37,025 bases of DNA from assembly GCA_001612575.1 (NCBI GenBank), contig LJRV01000516.1:1-37025 (forward strand), in the 5' to 3' direction. Below the pieces are notes generated by a model. The model saw nothing but the letters and a program-made list of their open reading frames with translations. It did no database searches and was not told the DNA's origin. This document shows, in pieces, positions 18,306 to 25,846 of the stretch; positions within the stretch are counted from its first letter, which is position 1; the number at the start of each line of letters is the position of its first letter. The position numbers and the translations under genes were made by a program. This stretch comes from Streptobacillus notomytis (GTDB lineage Bacteria; Fusobacteriota; Fusobacteriia; Fusobacteriales; Leptotrichiaceae).

Positions 18306-18725
18306 ATGAACAGGTATACTGAACAAGAAATTAGAGGATATATTGAAAAAGCTAATAATTTATTGGATAAATCTTACAGCCCTTATTCTAAATATAAGGT
18401 GGCATCTATTATGATAGATAGCGATGGAAATTTACATGAAGGTGTAAATGTTGAAAATGCATCTTATGGATTGACTGTATGTGCAGAAAGAAATGCTATA
18501 GCTTCAGCAGTTACTAAAGGAATGAAAAAAATTGATTTAATAGTAATTACTGGAGATGTAGAAAAACCAATTAGTCCTTGTGGAATGTGTAGACAGGTTA
18601 TTAGAGAGTTTTCTAAAAAAGATACATTAATTGTACTTGCCTCATTAAGATCAAGTAAATATATTTTATGGACAGTTGAAGAAATGATACCTTATTCTTT
18701 TGGTCCAGAAGATTTAGATAAATAA
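18306..18725 (+). CDS. cdd: Cytidine deaminase
   Basis: A 139-residue zinc enzyme converting (deoxy)cytidine to (deoxy)uridine, which Pdp can then split. Zinc and catalytic residues are C59-A-E61 (VCAERNA) and C92-G-M-C95 (SPCGMCRQV). YSPYSKYKVA and NVENASYGLT contribute the substrate pocket. This is the small tetrameric type. The ATG at 18306 follows AAGGAG by five bases; a GTG two codons earlier overlaps that site. It is the last gene of the operon, followed at once by a terminator. Confidence 0.96.
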   Translation: MNRYTEQEIRGYIEKANNLLDKSYSPYSKYKVASIMIDSDGNLHEGVNVENASYGLTVCAERNAIASAVTKGMKKIDLIVITGDVEKPISPCGMCRQVIREFSKKDTLIVLASLRSSKYILWTVEEMIPYSFGPEDLDK

Positions 18726-18747
18726 AAATGCCTTAGGGCATTTTTTT
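18724..18747 (+). terminator. Terminator after cdd
   Basis: AATGCC and GGCATT pair around TTAG, followed by seven T; the left arm is preceded by A residues overlapping the cdd stop codon. Confidence 0.85.
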
Positions 18748-18752
18748 AATAC

Positions 18753-18782
18753 TTGATTTTATTAGGTTTGATATGTTAGAAT
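18753..18782 (+). promoter_or_regulatory. Candidate promoter for hpt-rsmA
   Basis: TTGATT (18753-18758) and TAGAAT (18777-18782) are 18 bases apart, about 30 bases before the hpt start. Confidence 0.5.
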
Positions 18783-18812
18783 AAGAGAAATAGCTAAAGA
18801 GAGGTAAAAATA

Positions 18813-19376
18813 GTGAAAGACTGGGAAGCAGGAATAGTAAAAAAGATCATTACAGAAGAACAATTAAAAGCAAGAATAGAAGAATTAGGTGAACAAATTA
18901 CTAATGATTATAAAGATGATGATGCAGAGTTTATTGTTGTTGGTATATTAAAAGGTTCAATACTATTTATGGCAGATTTAATTAGAAAAATAAAATTACC
19001 TTTAAAGATAGATTTTATGGAAGTTTCTAGCTATGGAGATAATTTTGAAACTACTAAAGATGTTAAAATTATTAAAGATTTAGATTATTCAGTAAGAGGT
19101 AAAAATGTGTTAATAGTTGAAGATATTATAGATTCAGGATTAACTTTAAAGAAAGTTTTACAACTTATCGGAAAAAGAGGACCTAAAAATGTAATTTTAT
19201 GTACTTTACTTGATAAGGTAACAAAAAGAGAAGTAGATATTGATATACAATATACAGGATTTGAAATACCTAATGAATTTGTTTTAGGTTATGGGTTAGA
19301 TTTTATACAAGAATATAGAAATATTCCGTATATTGGAGTAATGGATTTAGAAAAATATGAAAAAGAAAAGAAATAG
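18813..19376 (+). CDS. hpt: Hypoxanthine phosphoribosyltransferase
   Basis: A 187-residue salvage enzyme that joins hypoxanthine or guanine with PRPP to make IMP or GMP. The PRPP-binding loop is LIVEDIIDSGLTL (100-112); other family segments are VGILKGSILFMADL, FMEVSSYG and the base-binding tail FVLGYGLDFIQEYRNIPYIGV. It starts with GTG, with AGAGAGG eight bases before. It uses the bases released by DeoD just upstream. Its 3' end overlaps rsmA by 20 bases. Confidence 0.94.
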   Translation: MKDWEAGIVKKIITEEQLKARIEELGEQITNDYKDDDAEFIVVGILKGSILFMADLIRKIKLPLKIDFMEVSSYGDNFETTKDVKIIKDLDYSVRGKNVLIVEDIIDSGLTLKKVLQLIGKRGPKNVILCTLLDKVTKREVDIDIQYTGFEIPNEFVLGYGLDFIQEYRNIPYIGVMDLEKYEKEKK

Positions 19377-20178
19377 TGAAGAACATAAGCATAAGAAAAA
19401 ATTTGGACAAAATTTTTTAGATGATAAAATATTGTTAGAAAAAATAAAAGAAGTAACTAATATTAATGTTAATGATAATATTATTGAAATTGGTCCAGGT
19501 ATAGGTTTTCTAACATCAATGATACTAGAAAGTGGTGCTAAATTAAAGTCTTTTGAAATAGATAATGATCTAATACCGATTTTAAATAAAAAGTTTGGAA
19601 GTTATGAAAATTTTGAATTAATACATGTTGATTTTCTTTTATATAATCTTGAAAATATTATGGAAGAAGGTAAAGAATATAGGGTTATAGCTAATATTCC
19701 ATATTATATTACTGCTCCAATAGTAAATAGGCTTTTAGAATTTAAAAATAATATTAAAGATATATATCTAATGGTTCAAAAAGAAGTTGGTGAAAGACTT
19801 AATTTTGAAAAAAACACAAGTAATAGGGGAGTATTTACTCATGTTGTAGGCTTTCATTCTAAAGTAGAGTATTTATTTACTGTAGAAAAAGGATTTTTTG
19901 ATCCAGTTCCTAAGGTTGATTCAGCTTTTATTAGAATAAATATTGATAAAGAAGAGAAATATTCTAAATTAATTTCTTTTGAAAAATATTTAAAGTATGT
20001 TAAGGCTAGTTTTGTGTCTAAAAGAAAAAGTATTTCTAATAATTTAAAAGCTGTTGGTATATCAAAAAATATTACAGAAAAAGCATTGGAAATTATGGGT
20101 AAAAGTAAAAATAGTAGAGCTGAGGAACTATCAATAGAAGATTTTATAATTTTAATTAATATTATAGAAAAGGAATAA
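19357..20178 (+). CDS. rsmA: 16S rRNA dimethyltransferase RsmA (KsgA)
   Basis: A 273-residue SAM-dependent enzyme that dimethylates two adjacent adenines in helix 45 of 16S rRNA. KKKFGQNFLDD is the family start, IIEIGPGIGFLT (42-53) binds SAM, and VIANIPYYITAPIV carries the N-x-P-Y catalytic motif. The C-terminal helical domain follows FFDPVPKVDSAF. The ATG at 19357 lies inside the end of hpt with no good ribosome site, so coupling to hpt translation is likely. In many bacteria this gene adjoins the RNase M5 gene; here the M5 domain lies 2 kb downstream. Confidence 0.95.
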   Translation: MKKKRNSEEHKHKKKFGQNFLDDKILLEKIKEVTNINVNDNIIEIGPGIGFLTSMILESGAKLKSFEIDNDLIPILNKKFGSYENFELIHVDFLLYNLENIMEEGKEYRVIANIPYYITAPIVNRLLEFKNNIKDIYLMVQKEVGERLNFEKNTSNRGVFTHVVGFHSKVEYLFTVEKGFFDPVPKVDSAFIRINIDKEEKYSKLISFEKYLKYVKASFVSKRKSISNNLKAVGISKNITEKALEIMGKSKNSRAEELSIEDFIILINIIEKE

Positions 20179-20180
20179 AT

Positions 20181-20420
20181 ATGCAAAGTTACGAGTATAT
20201 TATTAGTACAGATAAGTACAATATTGATTTTATAAATAAAGTTGTAGAAGCTTATGAAGGTTTAGCTATAATAAGAACTCTTGATAGGAAAGAGGGATTA
20301 ATAAAACTATTAACTAATACTTATTTTATAAATGATGTTAATTTATTAATTGATAAATTTAGAAAAAATGATGTAGAGATGACAATACTTGAAGAAAGAA
20401 TATGGAAAGGAGAATTATAA
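20181..20420 (+). CDS. Small DUF4911-type protein of unknown function
   Basis: A 79-residue cytoplasmic protein with no signal or membrane segment. The pattern of an early helix (NIDFINKVVEAYEG) followed by IIRTLDRKEGLIKLL resembles the DUF4911 family of Clostridia and Fusobacteriota; this is from memory of the family. It begins two bases after rsmA and shares one base with khpA, so it is co-translated with RNA-handling proteins, which hints at, but does not prove, a role in RNA or ribosome work. Confidence 0.7.
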   Translation: MQSYEYIISTDKYNIDFINKVVEAYEGLAIIRTLDRKEGLIKLLTNTYFINDVNLLIDKFRKNDVEMTILEERIWKGEL

Positions 20421-20671
20421 TGCAAGATTATTACCTAGAGTTAGTTAATTTTTGGTTAGAGAACTTAACAGGTTCAAGGGGAAAGTATGATATTACTATT
20501 CAGGTTAAAGAAAAAAATTATTATATAGATATATTTGCAAATAAGAATGAAATAGGTAAAATTATAGGTAAAAATGGTAAGATAATTACTAGTTTAAGAA
20601 ACCTTGTAGGTTCTATTGCTAACAAGAATAAAGATAATGTTACTTTAAAAATAAGTGAGAAAACAATATAG
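20420..20671 (+). CDS. khpA: KH-domain RNA-binding protein KhpA
   Basis: An 83-residue single KH-domain protein. The GxxG RNA-binding loop is in IGKIIGKNGKIITSLRNLV. KhpA works with KhpB in Firmicutes and Fusobacteria as a global RNA chaperone. The ATG at 20420 follows AAAGGAG; an ATG six codons earlier would overlap that ribosome site. It shares one base with the preceding gene and ends in a terminator. Confidence 0.88.
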   Translation: MQDYYLELVNFWLENLTGSRGKYDITIQVKEKNYYIDIFANKNEIGKIIGKNGKIITSLRNLVGSIANKNKDNVTLKISEKTI

Positions 20672-20673
20672 TT

Positions 20674-20701
20674 AAAAAGTCTAGTAAAATAGGCTTTTTT
20701 A
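20674..20701 (+). terminator. Terminator after khpA
   Basis: AAAAAGTCTA and TAGGCTTTTT pair over 10 bp with one G-U pair and a GTAAAA loop, ending in T. Confidence 0.8.
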
Positions 20702-20703
20702 GT

Positions 20704-20732
20704 TTGTAAAACAATATAAACTGTGGTATAAT
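20704..20732 (+). promoter_or_regulatory. Promoter for the dipeptidase gene
   Basis: TTGTAA (20704-20709) lies 17 bases before TATAAT (20727-20732), which is extended by TG at 20724-20725. Confidence 0.72.
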
Positions 20733-20769
20733 TTTTATATAAAATATATTGTGCAAGGGAGTTTTTATT

Positions 20770-22248
20770 ATGGAAAATAAGATTACAAAGGGACTATATC
20801 CAGAATTAGTATTTGAATTTTTTGAAAAAATTTCTGAAATACCAAGAGGTTCAGGTAAAGAAAAACAAATTAGTGATTGGTTAGTTAATTTTGCTAAAGA
20901 AAGAAATCTTGAAGTACATCAAGATAAATATCATAATATAATAATAAAGAAAAATGCAACATCAGGATATGAAAAATATCTTCCTTTAATTATACAGGGT
21001 CATATAGATATGGTTTGGGAAAAAAATAAAGATGTTAATTTTGATTTTGAAACACAGGGTATTAAATTAAAAATAGAAGATGGATTTTTAAAAGCAGATG
21101 GAACTACCCTTGGTGCAGACAATGGAATAGCTGTAGCTATGGCACTTGCATTATTAGATTCTAAAGATATAGAACATCCAGCTTTAGAAATACTTTTAAC
21201 TTCAGATGAAGAAGTTAATATGAGTGGAGCTGAAAATGTTGATATAACTAGATTAAAAGCTAAAAAAATGATTAATCTTGATACAGAAGAAGTAGGTGCT
21301 ATTTATGTAAGTAGTGCTGGAGGAGCAAGTATTAAACTAACAACTGAAGTTGATAATTTCAAGTTAGAATCAGATGATAATATATATGCATTAGAAATTT
21401 TAGGATTAAAAGGTGGACATTCTGGAGCAGAAATACATTTAAAATTGGGTAATTCAATTAAAATATTAATGGAAGCTTTAAAACATCTTGAATTGAAATT
21501 AAACTATGAATTAATAATGTTTGATGGTGGTAATAAAGATAATGCTATACCTAGAGAAGCAGTTGCATATATTTCAACGAAGGCTTCAAAAGAAGAAATT
21601 TCTGAATTAATGGATAAATTTATTGATGTTAAAGTTGAGGAATATAAGGAAGAGGAAAGCAATTTAAGATACGAATTAAATTATATAACAGATAAAACAC
21701 TAAGAAAAATATCTGAAAGAGAAACTAAAAAACTTGTAGCATTATACAATGAATTTCCTCATGGTGTAAGAACTATGAGTAAAAATATAGAAGGTTTAGT
21801 TCAAACTTCATTAAATTGTGGAGTATTAAAAACAGAAACAATAGGAGATAAGACAATTTTTAGAGTAAATTCATTATTAAGAAGTTCGGATATAAAAGAA
21901 TTAGATGAATTACAAGAATTTTTAATCGATTTAGGTAAAAAATATGAAACTTATGGTGAAAAAGTTCCTTCTTTCTACCCGTGGGAATATAAAGAAGATT
22001 CAACTTTAAGAGAATTAGCTACTAAAGTATTTAAAAATAAATATGGAAAAGACATTGAAATTAAAGCAATACATGCAGGTCTTGAATGTGGTTTATTTAC
22101 GGAAAAAATAAAAGATTTAGATGTAATTTCATTTGGACCTAATATATTTGGTGCTCATACTCCTGATGAAAAAATGGAGATAGAAAGTGTAGCTCTAACA
22201 TGGGATTATTTATTACAAATTTTAAGAGAATATAATTTAGTTGATTAA
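20770..22248 (+). CDS. pepD: Aminoacyl-histidine dipeptidase (M20 family, PepD type)
   Basis: A 492-residue cytosolic two-metal dipeptidase cleaving a range of unblocked dipeptides, including Xaa-His. Metal-ligand segments in order: IQGHIDMVWE (His, Asp), TTLGADNGIAVA (bridging Asp), LTSDEEVNMSG (Glu pair), NLDTEE, and near the end HAGLECGLF and FGAHTPDEKM. The length fits PepD (485-490). The ATG at 20770 follows AAGGGAG by eight bases; a TTG seven codons upstream is in frame but has no ribosome site. It supports peptide use as a nutrient source. Confidence 0.93.
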   Translation: MENKITKGLYPELVFEFFEKISEIPRGSGKEKQISDWLVNFAKERNLEVHQDKYHNIIIKKNATSGYEKYLPLIIQGHIDMVWEKNKDVNFDFETQGIKLKIEDGFLKADGTTLGADNGIAVAMALALLDSKDIEHPALEILLTSDEEVNMSGAENVDITRLKAKKMINLDTEEVGAIYVSSAGGASIKLTTEVDNFKLESDDNIYALEILGLKGGHSGAEIHLKLGNSIKILMEALKHLELKLNYELIMFDGGNKDNAIPREAVAYISTKASKEEISELMDKFIDVKVEEYKEEESNLRYELNYITDKTLRKISERETKKLVALYNEFPHGVRTMSKNIEGLVQTSLNCGVLKTETIGDKTIFRVNSLLRSSDIKELDELQEFLIDLGKKYETYGEKVPSFYPWEYKEDSTLRELATKVFKNKYGKDIEIKAIHAGLECGLFTEKIKDLDVISFGPNIFGAHTPDEKMEIESVALTWDYLLQILREYNLVD

Positions 22249-22250
22249 GT

Positions 22251-23366
22251 ATGAAAAAATTAAAAATTGATGAAATCGTTGTTGTTGAAGGAAGAGATGA
22301 TGTAACTAGATTATCTCAAGTAATAGATGCAACAATAGTGCAATTAAATGGAAGTACAGGACTTAGTAGAGAAAAAATATCATATATTAATGAATTGTCA
22401 AAGAGAAAAGGTATTTTACTTTTTACTGATCCTGACTTCACTGGAAAAAAAATTAGAGAAAAAATAAATAAAAATATTGAAGGTAAAGTTGTTAACATAT
22501 ATGTTTCCAGGGAAGAAGCTACAAAAAATGGGGATATAGGAGTTGAAAATATTGATGATGAGAAAATATATAATATATTTAATGAGTATTTATCGACTAA
22601 ATTAGTAATTGATGATAATAATGAAAAATATGTATATGATATAAATAAATTACTTGAAAATGGGTTGATAGGAGATAGATTATCTAAGTTAAAAAGAGAA
22701 ATTCTAGGAGACATATTAAAAATAGGTTATTATAACTCTAAAGGTCTATTATCTATGTTAAATTGTATGAATATACCATATGTTGATTTTGATAATGCAA
22801 TACTTATGATGAATAAAAAAATAGATAAAAAGGAAAAAGTAGGAATTATTTTTGGTAAATTTATTCCAATGCATATGGGACATGTTAATTTTATTAAATA
22901 TGCTTCAAATGAAGTAGAAAAATTACATGTATTGTTATGTGTTGAAAAAGACAGAGATTTTAATTTGTTGATTAATTCAAGTTTACCAAAGATTTTGACT
23001 GAAAATGATAGATTCTATTATTTAAAAAAAGAAGTAGAAATGCTACCTAATGTTGAGGTTCATATATTAAGAGAAGAGGGAATAGAATATTATCCTAATG
23101 GTTGGAAAGAGTGGACAGATAGGGTTGTTAAACTACTTAAAGAGAATAATATTAAAATTAATACAGTTTTTACAAATGAGTTAGAGGATAAAATAAATTA
23201 TGAAAAATATTTTGTAGATAATGAAGTATTTTCAAAAGAATTAGACGTTCATTTAACAGATCCTGAAAGATTTGAATACAATGTTTCAGCTACAAAGATA
23301 AGAAGAGATTTTGAAAAATATAAAGTATATTTACCTAAGTCATTACAAGATTTTTTCAGAAGATAA
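22251..23366 (+). CDS. rnmV: Fusion of ribonuclease M5 with a NadR-type NMN adenylyltransferase
   Basis: A single 371-residue chain with two unrelated enzymes. Residues 1-188 are a full-length RNase M5, the 5S rRNA maturase: TOPRIM motifs VVEGRDD (E13) and FTDPDFTGKKIR (D60, D62), then GVEN and GLIGDRLSKLKREILGDILKIGY. Residues 196-371 match the adenylyltransferase domain of NadR, which makes NAD from NMN: GKFIPMHMGH (202-211) with the HxGH pair H208 and H211, EEGIEYYPNGWKEW, and VSATKIRRD (345-353). The NadR helix-turn-helix and ribosylnicotinamide kinase domains are absent. No stop or frameshift lies between the halves. It starts two bases after pepD, with only a weak ribosome site. Confidence 0.88.
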   Translation: MKKLKIDEIVVVEGRDDVTRLSQVIDATIVQLNGSTGLSREKISYINELSKRKGILLFTDPDFTGKKIREKINKNIEGKVVNIYVSREEATKNGDIGVENIDDEKIYNIFNEYLSTKLVIDDNNEKYVYDINKLLENGLIGDRLSKLKREILGDILKIGYYNSKGLLSMLNCMNIPYVDFDNAILMMNKKIDKKEKVGIIFGKFIPMHMGHVNFIKYASNEVEKLHVLLCVEKDRDFNLLINSSLPKILTENDRFYYLKKEVEMLPNVEVHILREEGIEYYPNGWKEWTDRVVKLLKENNIKINTVFTNELEDKINYEKYFVDNEVFSKELDVHLTDPERFEYNVSATKIRRDFEKYKVYLPKSLQDFFRR

Positions 23367-23382
23367 AAAGTTATAAAAAAAA

Positions 23383-23411
23383 TTGACAAATATAATGTAT
23401 TATGATAGAAT
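23383..23411 (+). promoter_or_regulatory. Promoter for rpmG-tRNA-Trp-secE-nusG-rplK-rplA
   Basis: TTGACA (23383-23388) and TAGAAT (23406-23411) are 17 bases apart. No other strong promoter is visible before rplA, so this may drive the whole unit. Confidence 0.75.
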
Positions 23412-23418
23412 TAGAAAG

Positions 23419-23466
23419 CTGATATAAAATCAGTATCTGTATTACCAATACAAATTTTTATATTGG
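23419..23466 (+). promoter_or_regulatory. Structured leader before rpmG with alternative pairings
   Basis: Hairpin 1 pairs CTGAT (23419-23423) with ATCAG (23429-23433). Hairpin 2 pairs GTATT (23439-23443) with AATAC (23447-23451). A competing pairing joins CCAATA (23445-23450) to TATTGG (23461-23466), whose last bases are in the GGGAGG ribosome site of rpmG. The mutually exclusive forms could switch translation. Regulation is inference. Confidence 0.35.
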
Positions 23467-23477
23467 GAGGAATGAAA

Positions 23478-23627
23478 ATGAGAGTACAAGTTATTTTAGA
23501 ATGCACTGAAACAAAGTTAAGACATTATGTTACAACTAAGAACAAAAAAACTCATCCTGAAAGAATTGAGTTAAGAAAATACAACCCAGTGTTGAAAAGA
23601 TATTCTCTATATAGAGAAGTAAAATAA
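23478..23627 (+). CDS. rpmG: 50S ribosomal protein L33
   Basis: A 49-residue protein, [20 protein letters not shown] at its start and [20 protein letters not shown] at its end, the L33 pattern. Zinc-binding L33 has four cysteines in two CxxC pairs; only Cys9 remains here (CTET, then NPVL), so this is the zinc-free form. The ATG follows GGGAGG by seven bases. The tRNA-Trp gene begins 11 bases after the stop. The order rpmG, tRNA-Trp, secE, nusG is a conserved arrangement. Confidence 0.96.
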   Translation: MRVQVILECTETKLRHYVTTKNKKTHPERIELRKYNPVLKRYSLYREVK

Positions 23628-23638
23628 TCATTTAAAAT

Positions 23639-23713
23639 AGGCCAGTAGTTCAATGGTAGAGCGTCGGTCTCCAAAACCGAATGTTGTAGGTTCGAGTCCT
23701 ATCTGGCCTGCCA
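23639..23713 (+). tRNA. trnW: tRNA-Trp (anticodon CCA)
   Basis: Full cloverleaf with encoded CCA. The acceptor arms AGGCCAG (23639-23645) and CTGGCCT (23703-23709) pair fully; G is the discriminator base. The D arm is GTTC/GAGC, the anticodon arm is TCGGT/ACCGA with loop CTCCAAA, and the T loop is GTTCGAGTC. It lies inside the rpmG-secE transcript, so it must be cut out of the mRNA. Confidence 0.97.
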
Positions 23714-23736
23714 TTTTAAGAATGTGGAGTTAATAT

Positions 23737-23943
23737 ATGAAAAAAGAGAAAATGAATTTATTTAATCAAATAATAGCTGAGTATAAGCAAGTACAATGGC
23801 CAAATAAGGCTGAAGTGTTTCAAGTTACTATAGTAGTATTATTAATAACTTTATTTGTTTCTTTGATGATATTAATATTTGATTTTGGCTTTACAACATT
23901 TATGTATAGATTTTCAAGTATTGTAAAATCGGTATTTAATTAG
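23737..23943 (+). CDS. secE: Preprotein translocase subunit SecE
   Basis: A 68-residue short, single-span SecE. The amphipathic helix with the conserved EYKQVQWPNKAEVFQ stretch (about 14-28) precedes one membrane helix (TIVVLLITLFVSLMILIFDF, about 31-50). With SecY and SecG it forms the inner-membrane protein channel. It starts after TGTGGAG, downstream of tRNA-Trp and 14 bases before nusG, the standard neighbourhood. Confidence 0.95.
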   Translation: MKKEKMNLFNQIIAEYKQVQWPNKAEVFQVTIVVLLITLFVSLMILIFDFGFTTFMYRFSSIVKSVFN

Positions 23944-23957
23944 GGAGCTGAAGATTA

Positions 23958-24530
23958 ATGATAATAGAAAATAAAGAATATGTTAAAAAATGGTATATAA
24001 TTCATACTTATTCAGGATACGAAAAAAAAGTAAAAACTGATTTAGAAAAAAGAATTATGTCAGAGGATTTAACTGATAAAGTTTTTAGGATATTAGTACC
24101 TGAAGAGAAAGTATTTGAAGAGAAAAAAGGTAAAATGGTACCAGTGTTTAGAAAAATATTCCCTAGCTATGTACTAGTTGAAATGTTAGCATTTAGAGAT
24201 GTTACAGAAGACTCAGTAAGCTATAGAGTAGACAGTAGAGCATGGTATATAATACGTAATACTAATGGTGTTACAGGTTTTGTTGGTGTTGGTTCTGATC
24301 CATTGCCAATGGATGAAAAAGAAGTTGAAGATATATTCAGTAAGATGAGTAATGAAGACTTCCAAGAAAGATCTAACTATGAAGTTGGAGATTATGTAAA
24401 AACTTTAGATGGAATAGAAGGAACAGTTGAGCATATAGATTATATCGCTAAACAAGTTAAAATAGTAATTCAAGTAGGAAGCAGACCTACAACATTAACT
24501 TTAGGATTAAATGAAGTTACTAAATTTTAG
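23958..24530 (+). CDS. nusG: Transcription termination/antitermination factor NusG
   Basis: A 190-residue protein that binds RNA polymerase and links it to ribosomes or Rho. The N-terminal NGN domain begins VKKWYIIHTYSGYEKKVKTD and contains FRKIFPSYVLVEM and RNTNGVTGFVG. The C-terminal KOW domain is VGDYVKTLDGIEGTVEHID. It lies between secE and rplK, as in most bacteria. The spacing and size are usual. Confidence 0.97.
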   Translation: MIIENKEYVKKWYIIHTYSGYEKKVKTDLEKRIMSEDLTDKVFRILVPEEKVFEEKKGKMVPVFRKIFPSYVLVEMLAFRDVTEDSVSYRVDSRAWYIIRNTNGVTGFVGVGSDPLPMDEKEVEDIFSKMSNEDFQERSNYEVGDYVKTLDGIEGTVEHIDYIAKQVKIVIQVGSRPTTLTLGLNEVTKF

Positions 24531-24548
24531 AATTATATAGTAATAAAA

Positions 24549-24575
24549 GTGGGAGATTTAATATTCAGTTACCAC
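24549..24575 (+). promoter_or_regulatory. L1-binding site mimic before rplK (copy 1)
   Basis: GTGGGAG (24549-24555) and TTACCAC (24569-24575) frame a 27-base element just before the GGAGG of rplK. The pair GTGG/CCAC can close a stem. It resembles the 23S rRNA helix 76 site of protein L1 (GUGGGAG opposite AUACCAC, from memory). By family knowledge, L1 represses its own operon through such mRNA mimics. Confidence 0.65.
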
Positions 24576-24593
24576 AAAGGAGGAAAATAAAAA

Positions 24594-25028
24594 ATGGCTA
24601 AAAACAATAAAGAAGTCGTGGATAAAGTAAAATTACAATTAAGTGCTGGTAAAGCAAACCCTGCACCACCAGTTGGGTCAGCATTAGGACCAAAAGGGAT
24701 TAATATTCCTGAGTTTTGTAAACAATTTAATGCACAAACACAAGATAAACCTGGGTTTATAATTCCAGTAGAAATTTCAATCTATGCAGATAGAAGTTTT
24801 AGTTTCGTATTAAAAACACCACCTGCATCAGATTTATTAAAAAAGGCTGCAAAAGTTGAAAAAGGAGCACAAAATTCTGTTAAAGATGTAGCTGGAAAAA
24901 TTTCAAAAGCTCAATTACAAGAAATTGCTGAAACTAAAATGCCTGATTTAAATGCTGCAACTGTAGAAGCAGCTATGAATATTATTGCTGGAACAGCAAG
25001 AAGTATGGGAATTAAAATAGAAGACTAA
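24594..25028 (+). CDS. rplK: 50S ribosomal protein L11
   Basis: A 144-residue protein that forms the GTPase-associated stalk base with 23S rRNA. Typical segments are [38 protein letters not shown], the [18 protein letters not shown] loop, and [12 protein letters not shown] at the end. The ATG follows AAGGAGG. Preceded by the first L1-operator element and followed by the second plus rplA. Confidence 0.97.
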   Translation: MAKNNKEVVDKVKLQLSAGKANPAPPVGSALGPKGINIPEFCKQFNAQTQDKPGFIIPVEISIYADRSFSFVLKTPPASDLLKKAAKVEKGAQNSVKDVAGKISKAQLQEIAETKMPDLNAATVEAAMNIIAGTARSMGIKIED

Positions 25029-25043
25029 TAATATGAAATTAAG

Positions 25044-25070
25044 TGGGAGATAAAAATTTCAATTACCACA
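25044..25070 (+). promoter_or_regulatory. L1-binding site mimic before rplA (copy 2)
   Basis: A second 27-base element, GTGGGAG (25044-25050) to TTACCAC (25064-25070), identical to copy 1 at 22 of 27 positions with all five differences in the middle. It again lies directly before the ribosome site. Its placement suggests L1 controls rplA separately from rplK. Confidence 0.65.
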
Positions 25071-25086
25071 GAGGAGGAAAAAAATA

Positions 25087-25794
25087 ATGTCAAAAAAAGG
25101 GAAAAGATATAATGAAATTTCTCAAAAAGTAGATAAATTAAAAATCTACACACCAGAAGAAGCTTTAGAATTAGTGTTTGATACAAAAAGTGCTAAATTT
25201 ATAGAAACAGTTGAGTTAGCTATTAGATTAGGAGTAGATCCAAGACATGCTGATCAACAAGTTAGAGGTACAGTTATTTTACCTCATGGAACTGGAAAAA
25301 CAGTTAAAATTTTAGTAATAACTTCAGGAGAAAATATTGATAAAGCATTAGCAGCAGGAGCAGATTTTGCTGGAGATGAAGAATATATTAATAAAATTTC
25401 TGCTGGATGGATGGATTTTGATTTAGTTATAGCAACTCCAGACATGATGCCTAAATTAGGAAAATTAGGAAGAATTTTAGGAACTAAAGGATTAATGCCT
25501 AATCCTAAATCAGGAACTGTTACAACTAATGTTGCTCAAACAGTTGAAGAATTTAAAAAAGGTAAAGTTGCATTTAAAGTTGATAAATTAGGATCAATTC
25601 ATTTACCTATAGGAAAAGTAAATTTTGAAAAAGAACAAATAATTGAAAACTTTAAAGTTGCTTTAAGTCAAATTATTAAATTAAAACCTGCAGCTTCAAA
25701 AGGACAATATTTAAGAACAATTGCTATCTCATTAACTATGGGACCTGGAATTAAAATTGATCCATTATTAGCAGCTGGATTTTCAAACAAATAA
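25087..25794 (+). CDS. rplA: 50S ribosomal protein L1
   Basis: A 235-residue protein of the mobile L1 stalk near the E site, also a translational repressor. Recognised by [46 protein letters not shown], the central [20 protein letters not shown] signature, and [17 protein letters not shown]. Residue length is usual. AGGAGG precedes the ATG. It ends the long ribosomal/secretion unit, followed by a terminator. Confidence 0.98.
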   Translation: MSKKGKRYNEISQKVDKLKIYTPEEALELVFDTKSAKFIETVELAIRLGVDPRHADQQVRGTVILPHGTGKTVKILVITSGENIDKALAAGADFAGDEEYINKISAGWMDFDLVIATPDMMPKLGKLGRILGTKGLMPNPKSGTVTTNVAQTVEEFKKGKVAFKVDKLGSIHLPIGKVNFEKEQIIENFKVALSQIIKLKPAASKGQYLRTIAISLTMGPGIKIDPLLAAGFSNK

Positions 25795-25811
25795 TATAAA
25801 AATATAAAAAT

Positions 25812-25842
25812 AAGAGAATTTTTAATATGAAATTCTCTTTTT
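25812..25842. terminator. Terminator between rplA and the converging minus-strand genes
   Basis: AAGAGAATTT (25812-25821) and AAATTCTCTT (25830-25839) form a 10-bp stem followed by T on the plus side. On the minus strand the same stem is followed by a weaker T-rich stretch, so it may serve both directions. Confidence 0.78.
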
Positions 25843-25846
25843 TAAT

